Source: Polynucleobacter hallstattensis
GTDB taxonomy: Bacteria > Pseudomonadota > Gammaproteobacteria > Burkholderiales > Burkholderiaceae
Direction of reading: 5' to 3'
DNA length: 64,000 bases
NCBI RefSeq assembly: GCF_018881835.1
Contig: NZ_JACVPO010000001.1
Span: 992,001 to 1,056,000, forward strand
This document shows, piece by piece, positions 58,350-64,000 of this stretch (position 1 is its first letter; each line of letters opens with the position of its first letter). The notes under the pieces were generated by a model. That model did no database searches and was not told the origin of the DNA. It worked only from the letters and a program-made list of their open reading frames with translations. Made by a program: the position numbers and the translations under genes.

Positions 58350-59084
58350 TTACTGGTAAGCAGTAGGATCAATCACCCGCATTTCAGACTCAATCCACTT
58401 CTCTACTTCTTGATGAAGTTGACCACCTGTTTTTCCAGTAGAGGTAATGGCGGGGCCGATTGAGAAGATCACTGTACCTGCTTGCTTTAGAAAACTATTT
58501 TTAGGCCAGCAACGACCGGCATTGTGGGCAATCGGAATAACTAAAGCTTCAGTAGCGCTCGCTAGTCTTGCGCCACCTTTGCTGTAGGGCTTATGAGATC
58601 CGGTAGGCGTTCTGGTCCCCTCTGGAAACAACAAAATCCATTTACCTTCACTTAAGCGTTTTTTTCCTTGACCAACAACAGAGATGGCGGCAGTTTCTTT
58701 GCTGTTGCGATTGATATGAATCATCTTGAGTAAAGCCAAAGCCCAGCCAAAGAAAGGGATCCAAAGTAACTCCCTTTTGAAAACAAAGCAAACCTGCTTG
58801 GGAAGTAGGGCGATATAGAAAATAGTTTCGTACGCAGATTGATGCTTACTTAGAACGACAACAGACTTATCTAAAACCGCCATCATGTTCTCCATCCCAC
58901 GAATCTCGTAACGAATTCCACAAAGAGGCTGCAAAATCCAGATGACAGCTTTATTCCAAAGCCCAATAAAGCGATAACGATTCTCAGGATTGAGGAATGG
59001 AAAAACGAGGATGCAAAGTACCGACCAGATTGGCGTGAATATCAGCAAAAATAGGGTGAATAAGGCTGAGCGAATAAAAGTCAT
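58350..59084 (-). CDS. plsC: 1-acyl-sn-glycerol-3-phosphate acyltransferase family protein
   Basis: Probably adds the second acyl chain in phosphatidic acid synthesis at the inner membrane. With ATG 59084 (MTFIRSALF) it has 244 residues; a longer frame to 59123 would overlap gmhB. An N-terminal membrane segment (about 5-35) precedes the acyltransferase box KHQSAYET, which has His-X4-Glu instead of the usual His-X4-Asp, and the motif LFPEGTRTPTG. Neighbouring gmhB and glyS suggest the common lnt-glyQ-glyS-gmhB-plsC cluster. More than one PlsC-like protein may exist in the genome. Confidence 0.9.
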   Translation of the reverse strand: MTFIRSALFTLFLLIFTPIWSVLCILVFPFLNPENRYRFIGLWNKAVIWILQPLCGIRYEIRGMENMMAVLDKSVVVLSKHQSAYETIFYIALLPKQVCFVFKRELLWIPFFGWALALLKMIHINRNSKETAAISVVGQGKKRLSEGKWILLFPEGTRTPTGSHKPYSKGGARLASATEALVIPIAHNAGRCWPKNSFLKQAGTVIFSIGPAITSTGKTGGQLHQEVEKWIESEMRVIDPTAYQ

Positions 59085-59091
59085 ATTGGCA

Positions 59092-59664
59092 TTAAACCTG
59101 ATCTTGTAGGAGTGCGGTAGCAAATGCCATCAAATCCACATGAATCTGTGTTCCCTCTGGGAGGCCACCTTTATCTAGGGTTTTACTGCCCTTGCCGGTT
59201 AACACTAAATGCGGACTAGCGCCCAATGCAACTCCTGCCTGTAAGTCACGCAAGGAGTCGCCCACAATCGGCACACCTAATAAGGGCGTGATACTCTGAT
59301 TTTTCTTGTAACGCAGCGCTATCTCTTTCATCATCCCTGGTAGGGGTTTGCGGCAATCGCATGCATTAGCGTCTGTATGTGGGCAAAAGAAAATACTATC
59401 GATATGACCGCCCAAGGGTTTGAGGAGTTTATCCATCTTGCTATGCATTGCATGCAGATCATTGATATTAAAATAGCCTCGCGCTAACCCAGATTGATTG
59501 GTTGCCACAGCGATTTGATAGCCCGCTTGATTGAGTAGTGCAATAGCTTCAAGACTGCCTGACAGGGGAACCCACTCATCACTCGACTTGACATAATCAT
59601 CTCGGTCTTCATTGATCACGCCATCGCGATCAAGAATGATTAGTTTGGAAGAGCTATTGCTCAT
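59092..59664 (-). CDS. gmhB: D-glycero-beta-D-manno-heptose 1,7-bisphosphate 7-phosphatase
   Basis: HAD-type phosphatase in ADP-heptose synthesis for the LPS inner core. The 190-residue protein has LDRDGVINEDRDDYVKS (two catalytic Asp), VATNQSGLARG, and the zinc loop with CPHTDANACDCRKPLPGM, which distinguishes GmhB from other histidinol-phosphatase relatives. Its start overlaps glyS by 4 bases and plsC starts 7 bases after its stop. Confidence 0.95.
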   Translation of the reverse strand: MSNSSSKLIILDRDGVINEDRDDYVKSSDEWVPLSGSLEAIALLNQAGYQIAVATNQSGLARGYFNINDLHAMHSKMDKLLKPLGGHIDSIFFCPHTDANACDCRKPLPGMMKEIALRYKKNQSITPLLGVPIVGDSLRDLQAGVALGASPHLVLTGKGSKTLDKGGLPEGTQIHVDLMAFATALLQDQV

Positions 59665-61799
59665 GCTAATTTGCCGAGGTCGGCAATAAGATTCATTTTC
59701 TGGTGAAGTTGTTGCAGGAGAGCTAGGCGGTTATCACGCAGCTCTGGATTGGGGTCCATCACCATGACATCGGCAAAGAATTGATCGATTGGAGTACTTA
59801 AAGCTACGAGAGCTTTTAATAGATCCACAAACTGACGTTGCTCATAAGCAGCAGTCAGCGTTGGGGTGAGCTTCTCAAGCGCTTGGTGTAGAGCGATTTC
59901 AGCAGGAACTTGTAAGAGCTTGCTTGAGCAGGCTCCCGGAATAGTAGCGACATTCTTTTTCAGGATATTGCTGATACGCTTGTTGGCAGCAGCTAACTGA
60001 GCAGCTTCCGCTAAGGAATTAAATTCACGTAATGCAGTTAAGCGATCTATCAAGTCATTTAATTGGGCAGGTGATTGACTTAATACTGCATCAATCTCTT
60101 CGGTAGTGAATGGTTTGCCAGCAACCGCTTGGTCACGTAAGTAAGCGCGTAGGCGATCAATAATGAAAGCATTAATATCTTCAGCCTTTGCTTTTTCTTG
60201 AACGTCTTTCTGGGGAAATTGTTTGCGTGCCAGCTCAATTAGGTGAGGCAGGCTTAGGCTGAGATTCTTCTCCAGCAAGAGCCGGCAGATTCCGAGAGCA
60301 TGACGACGTAGGGCGTAGGGGTCTTTATCACCAGTTGGTGCAAGGCCAACACCCCAAATACCGACAAGGGTTTCTAGCTTGTCGGCAATCGCTAAGATGG
60401 TGCCGGTTTGAGTCTGGGGTAATGCGTCACCAGCAAATCGAGGCATGTAATGCTCGCTACAAGCAGAGGCTACTTCAGCATTTTCGCCATCGTGGGTTGC
60501 ATAGTAGCGACCCACGATGCCTTGGAGTTCTGGGAACTCGCCAACCATATCAGTTAATAAATCCGTTTTAGCAATCTCAGCAGCACGGCTAGCCAGCGTT
60601 TCATTAGCTGATAAAGTTTTTGCAACGCCAACAGCAATACCTTGAACACGCTTGGTGCGATCCAATTGGTTGCCGAGCTGATTGTGATAAACCACTTTTC
60701 CTAGATCAGCTACGCGAGATGCTAGTGGACGCTTTTGATCTTGTTGGAAGAAGAAGCGTGCATCGGAAAGTCGTGGACGCACTACACGTTCATTGCCAGA
60801 AATAATTGCTTCTGGTTTATCAGTCTCGATGTTGGAAACAATCAGAAAACGATTGCGTAATTTACCTTGCTTGTCAGTTAAAGCAAAGTATTTTTGATTG
60901 GTCTGCATTGTCAGAATCAAGCATTCCTGTGGAACCTCTAAGAACTCTTGATCAAAGTGACACTCATAAATTGCTGGCCACTCTACTAAGGCAGTTACTT
61001 CATCTAAGAGACTATCTGGCATCAAAACTAAATCGGAGCCAGCAGCCTTTAATAATGCGGATTCGATAAATTCACGGCGCTTGTCAAAGCTTGGTAACAC
61101 TTTTGCTTTGGTGGTGAGGTCAGACTCATACTGATCTGCAGAGGCAATAGAAATGACGCCTGGAGCCAGAAAGCGGTGGCCTTCTGTTTGGTTTCCAGCG
61201 TCAATGCCTAGTGCGCTGATATGTAATGTTTGTTTGCCATGGATAGCGATGATGCTGTGCGCTGGGCGTGCAAACTCAACGTCTGCTAATTCACCATTTT
61301 TCTGCAACACTTGGTAATGCATCATTTTGGCGATGGGTAATTTGCTCAGCGTCTGCTCGAGGGCTTGTTGCGCAGTTTGCTCTAATGCTGCACCTTTGGC
61401 GATGACATTGAGATACAACGCTTCATTTTTTCCTTCACCGGCTTTCTCTAAGGTGGAGAGGTCAATATCAGCGTAACCCAAGGCAGCTAATTTCTTTTGT
61501 AGTGGCGCAGTCGGCTTTCCATCAGCATCAAAAGCAATGCTGGTCGGCAGTAATTTTTCACGTACCGGATAGTCGGGAGCTTGGCTCAAGACATTGGTAA
61601 TTTGAACGGCAAGGCGACGCGGTGTAGCGAAGCCAGTAGCAAAAGAGTTGTCACTCAAGAGTCCTGCAGCTTTTAGGGTTGAATAAATACCCTCACTAAA
61701 AGCATCGCCTAAGCGGCGTAATGATTTTGGTGGAAGCTCTTCAGTAAACAACTCAATCAGAAAGTTGTCTGATCGAGAAAGGGAGTTCGGTGTACTCAT
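59661..61799 (-). CDS. glyS: Glycine-tRNA ligase beta subunit
   Basis: Large subunit of the bacterial two-subunit glycyl-tRNA synthetase, binding tRNA-Gly. The 712-residue protein has NFLIELFTEELPPKSLR at the start, VEWPAIYECHF, LTMQTNQKYFAL, DKLETLVGIWGVGLAPTGDKDPYALRR, and a C-terminal anticodon-binding region. Coupled to gmhB by overlap and 16 bases downstream of glyQ. Confidence 0.98.
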   Translation of the reverse strand: MSTPNSLSRSDNFLIELFTEELPPKSLRRLGDAFSEGIYSTLKAAGLLSDNSFATGFATPRRLAVQITNVLSQAPDYPVREKLLPTSIAFDADGKPTAPLQKKLAALGYADIDLSTLEKAGEGKNEALYLNVIAKGAALEQTAQQALEQTLSKLPIAKMMHYQVLQKNGELADVEFARPAHSIIAIHGKQTLHISALGIDAGNQTEGHRFLAPGVISIASADQYESDLTTKAKVLPSFDKRREFIESALLKAAGSDLVLMPDSLLDEVTALVEWPAIYECHFDQEFLEVPQECLILTMQTNQKYFALTDKQGKLRNRFLIVSNIETDKPEAIISGNERVVRPRLSDARFFFQQDQKRPLASRVADLGKVVYHNQLGNQLDRTKRVQGIAVGVAKTLSANETLASRAAEIAKTDLLTDMVGEFPELQGIVGRYYATHDGENAEVASACSEHYMPRFAGDALPQTQTGTILAIADKLETLVGIWGVGLAPTGDKDPYALRRHALGICRLLLEKNLSLSLPHLIELARKQFPQKDVQEKAKAEDINAFIIDRLRAYLRDQAVAGKPFTTEEIDAVLSQSPAQLNDLIDRLTALREFNSLAEAAQLAAANKRISNILKKNVATIPGACSSKLLQVPAEIALHQALEKLTPTLTAAYEQRQFVDLLKALVALSTPIDQFFADVMVMDPNPELRDNRLALLQQLHQKMNLIADLGKLA

Positions 61800-61815
61800 A
61801 ATTTGATTGAGCTAC

Positions 61816-62700
61816 TTAGGCTTTAGATTGACGTTGGCACATCGGGAATCCCAATTTCTCGCGAGACTCAAAGTAAGCCTGCGCTACTGCGCGAGAAAGA
61901 TTGCGGATACGTCCGATATAGGCTGCACGCTCGGTAACCGAGATAGCACCTCGGGCGTCAAGTAAGTTAAAGGTATGTCCTGCCTTAAGTACCATTTCAT
62001 AAGCGGGCAAGGCTAATGGCACTTCCATCAAACGCTTGGCTTCACTTTCATAGTTGGTGAAGTTTGCAAACAAGAGGTCGGTGTTGGAATGTTCAAAGTT
62101 ATAGCAAGATTGCTCCACTTCATTTTGGTGATACACGTCACCATAAGAGATGCCGTCTGCCCAAACGAGGTCGTAAACGTTAGAGCAATTTTGGATATAC
62201 ATTGCCAAGCGTTCAATACCGTAGGTGATTTCGCCTAAAACAGGTTTGCAGTCAATGCCGCCCACTTGCTGGAAATAGGTGAATTGAGTTACTTCCATGC
62301 CGTTAAGCCAAACTTCCCAGCCCAAGCCCCATGCGCCCAAGGTCGGGTTTTCCCAGTCATCTTCAACAAAACGTACATCGTTCTTTTGAAGATCAAGACC
62401 TAAGGCTGCAAGCGATCCTAAGTAGAGCTCAAGAATATTTTCTGGCGCAGGCTTCAGTACTACTTGGTACTGGTAGTAGTGCTGCAGGCGATTCGGATTT
62501 TCTCCGTAGCGACCATCTTTGGGTCTACGTGAAGGTTGGACGTATGCTGCTTTCCATGGCTCAGGGCCAATGGCTCTCAAGAAAGTAGCTGTATGGGATG
62601 TACCGGCACCGACCTCAAGGTCAATAGGTTGCAATAGGGCGCAACCTTGTTGGTCCCAGTAATCTTGGAGTTTTAAAATGATTTGCTGAAAAGTAAGCAT
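61816..62700 (-). CDS. glyQ: Glycine-tRNA ligase alpha subunit
   Basis: Catalytic class II subunit activating glycine. The 294-residue protein has [58 protein letters not shown], and [20 protein letters not shown], all characteristic. Its start follows lnt by 60 bases; glyS follows. Confidence 0.98.
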   Translation of the reverse strand: MLTFQQIILKLQDYWDQQGCALLQPIDLEVGAGTSHTATFLRAIGPEPWKAAYVQPSRRPKDGRYGENPNRLQHYYQYQVVLKPAPENILELYLGSLAALGLDLQKNDVRFVEDDWENPTLGAWGLGWEVWLNGMEVTQFTYFQQVGGIDCKPVLGEITYGIERLAMYIQNCSNVYDLVWADGISYGDVYHQNEVEQSCYNFEHSNTDLLFANFTNYESEAKRLMEVPLALPAYEMVLKAGHTFNLLDARGAISVTERAAYIGRIRNLSRAVAQAYFESREKLGFPMCQRQSKA

Positions 62701-62760
62701 GATGTACCTGGCTAAGCCTTTGATTTTACATGGCTAAGCTAGCGAACTAGGAAATTGCAC

Positions 62761-64000
62761 TTAGATTCGTTTTTGGCGAATTAGACCCAGAAGGAGTAAG
62801 AGAGCAGAAAGGCTCAAAATGGGCGCGTTTCCCCAAAGTACGTAAGGAGTTGTGCCGGAGTAGGCTTGGATCTTAATGCTAAGTACCCCCTGGGTAAATT
62901 CATCGAGTTGTGACAGTACTTTGCCATCTGGCCCAAGCGCTGCCGTGATGCCTGTATTAGTGGCACGTAAGGCTGGAAGGCCAGTCTCCAAGGAGCGCAA
63001 CTGGGATAACCTCAACTGCTGAGCTGGTGCTTGAGAATCCCCAAACCAGGCCAGATTGGTCATATTGATCAATAGGTTGACAGGTTGACTACTGTGAAGA
63101 ATGCGGGAAGCTAATTCCCCGCCAAAGACATCCTCATAACAAATCGTGATTGCCGCATGAATCACATCTTTTCCAGAGCGAATAATGCTGAAAGGAGCTT
63201 GATCTTGCTTGCCTCGTGCAAAGTCGCTCATGGGTACGTTGAAGGCATTTACAAACCAATGAAAACCCGGCGGAATAAATTCTCCAAAAGGTACCAAGTG
63301 CGATTTGTCATATTGATATCTTGGTGCATTCGGAGAGAGTCCAAGCGCACGATTGGTGAACTGTGCCCCAGCGGAATTACCCGTCTCTCCAATCACGCCA
63401 AGCAAGACATTGCTAGAGGTGTTAGTGGAAAACTGTTGGAGTGATCCCAATAGGCCTGTAGGAAGATTGCTTTGGGGCCAGGGGTAAGCAGTCTCTGGAG
63501 TGATGATGAGATCTGCTGATTGACTCTCGATGGCGTTGGTATAAAAACTAAATTGCTCTTCAATAGCTTTGGGATTGAACTTGAGGCTCTGCTCAAAATT
63601 TCCCTGAATTAAACGAACACTGAGTGGCTCGCCAATCGGTTTTGTGAAAGTCCAGAAGCTAGCAAGTTGCGCAAGAGTGATGGCAGAAATAATGCAGGCA
63701 CCACTATAAAAGATATTTTTCTTGAGTTGACTGATTTCCCAAGAGACCCACACCACTAAAAATGTGCATGCCAGACCGCCGAAGAATGGTGCTGCTGGTG
63801 CGAAGGGGCCATTGAATTGGGCTTCAGCAAATCCCATCCAAGGAAAGCCGGTAAAGACCACGCTACGTAGATATTCAATAATTACCCATGAGGCCGCTAG
63901 TACCAGACCTGTCAGGCGCTTATGTTTTGCCAGGCAGAGGGAGAGAGAGGCGCTGGAGAAAAATAAAGCCATTCCAGCAGCCAGTAAAAATACCGCTAAG
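62761..64000 (-). CDS. lnt: Apolipoprotein N-acyltransferase, C-terminal part (cut by window edge)
   Basis: Inner-membrane enzyme adding the third acyl chain to lipoproteins before Lol-dependent export. 413 codons are visible and the frame is open to the edge; the first membrane helices lie beyond. Membrane segments are followed by a nitrilase-like periplasmic domain with catalytic Glu (LIITPETAYPWP), Lys (YDKSHLVPFGEF) and Cys (AITICYEDVFGGE), then one more membrane helix (ILSLSALLLLLGLI). It is the first gene of the lnt-glyQ-glyS-gmhB-plsC row. Confidence 0.97.
   Translation of the reverse strand, partial: LAVFLLAAGMALFFSSASLSLCLAKHKRLTGLVLAASWVIIEYLRSVVFTGFPWMGFAEAQFNGPFAPAAPFFGGLACTFLVVWVSWEISQLKKNIFYSGACIISAITLAQLASFWTFTKPIGEPLSVRLIQGNFEQSLKFNPKAIEEQFSFYTNAIESQSADLIITPETAYPWPQSNLPTGLLGSLQQFSTNTSSNVLLGVIGETGNSAGAQFTNRALGLSPNAPRYQYDKSHLVPFGEFIPPGFHWFVNAFNVPMSDFARGKQDQAPFSIIRSGKDVIHAAITICYEDVFGGELASRILHSSQPVNLLINMTNLAWFGDSQAPAQQLRLSQLRSLETGLPALRATNTGITAALGPDGKVLSQLDEFTQGVLSIKIQAYSGTTPYVLWGNAPILSLSALLLLLGLIRQKRI

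Noticed and set aside
1..64000. Search for prophage, transposon ends, CRISPR repeats, toxin-antitoxin or defence genes
   Set aside because: No transposase, integrase, repeat array or foreign-looking gene block was seen; every sizeable gene has a housekeeping family assignment or a conserved neighbourhood.

Overview
The window looks like core chromosome of a small-genome, moderate-GC betaproteobacterium of the Burkholderiales, most likely Polynucleobacter or a close relative. That assignment rests on gene order and protein character (uvrA-MFS-ssb; prs-tRNA-Gln-ispE; dusB-fis-purH-ruvCAB; ubiE-ubiJ-ubiB-DUF502-aspS; lptD-surA-pdxA-rsmA), on short intergenic gaps, and on base composition well below that of Burkholderia or Ralstonia. 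No similarity search was run. I see no prophage, insertion sequence, CRISPR array, toxin-antitoxin or defence island. Almost every base belongs to a recognisable housekeeping gene.

Layout. 1-2758 (minus): 5' part of prs, tRNA-Gln(UUG), ispE, and a protein that joins TPR repeats to a LolB domain. 2794-4772 (plus): base-excision repair genes mutM and mutY. 4717-11174 (minus): the regulatory block rapZ-hprK-ptsN-hpf followed by the LPS block lptB-lptA-lptC-kdsC-kdsD; rpoN, usual between hpf and lptB, is missing. 11186-17840: a Kef-type antiporter, uvrA, an MFS transporter and ssb. 17912-21195 (minus): queF, a 5'-nucleotidase and ilvA. 21331-36800 (plus): a giant FAD/Fe-S oxidoreductase, DUF971, then ubiE, a Tim44-like protein, ubiJ, ubiB, DUF502, aspS, nudB, an Atm1-type exporter, glycerate kinase and pyrC. 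36865-38867: rnpB, an OsmC protein (minus), and rplM-rpsI behind an unusual leader region. 38980-42965: argC, erpA, anmK (minus), tyrS. 42980-48128 (minus): dusB-fis-purH-ruvC-ruvA-ruvB. 48280-52562 (minus): ubiH, pepP, murU, amgK. 52596-58339 (plus): lptD-surA-pdxA-rsmA. 58350-64000 (minus): plsC, gmhB, glyS, glyQ and the C-terminal part of lnt.

Functional themes. Envelope biogenesis dominates: LPS precursors (KdsC, KdsD, GmhB), LPS transport (LptABC, LptD), outer-membrane assembly (SurA), lipoprotein maturation and insertion (Lnt, LolB domain), and MurNAc salvage (AnmK, AmgK, MurU). Ubiquinone synthesis and handling (UbiE, UbiJ, UbiB, UbiH), DNA repair and recombination (MutM, MutY, UvrA, SSB, RuvABC) and translation (AspS, TyrS, GlyQS, RplM, RpsI, RsmA, DusB, RNase P RNA, tRNA-Gln) are also well represented.

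The most unusual points are the cysteine-free TPR-LolB fusion, the loss of rpoN from its conserved site, an RNase P RNA that appears to lack helices P13 and P14, a promoter-plus-terminator unit inside the rplM upstream region, and residues in AspRS that point to relaxed tRNA specificity. I did not find a clearly new multi-gene system.
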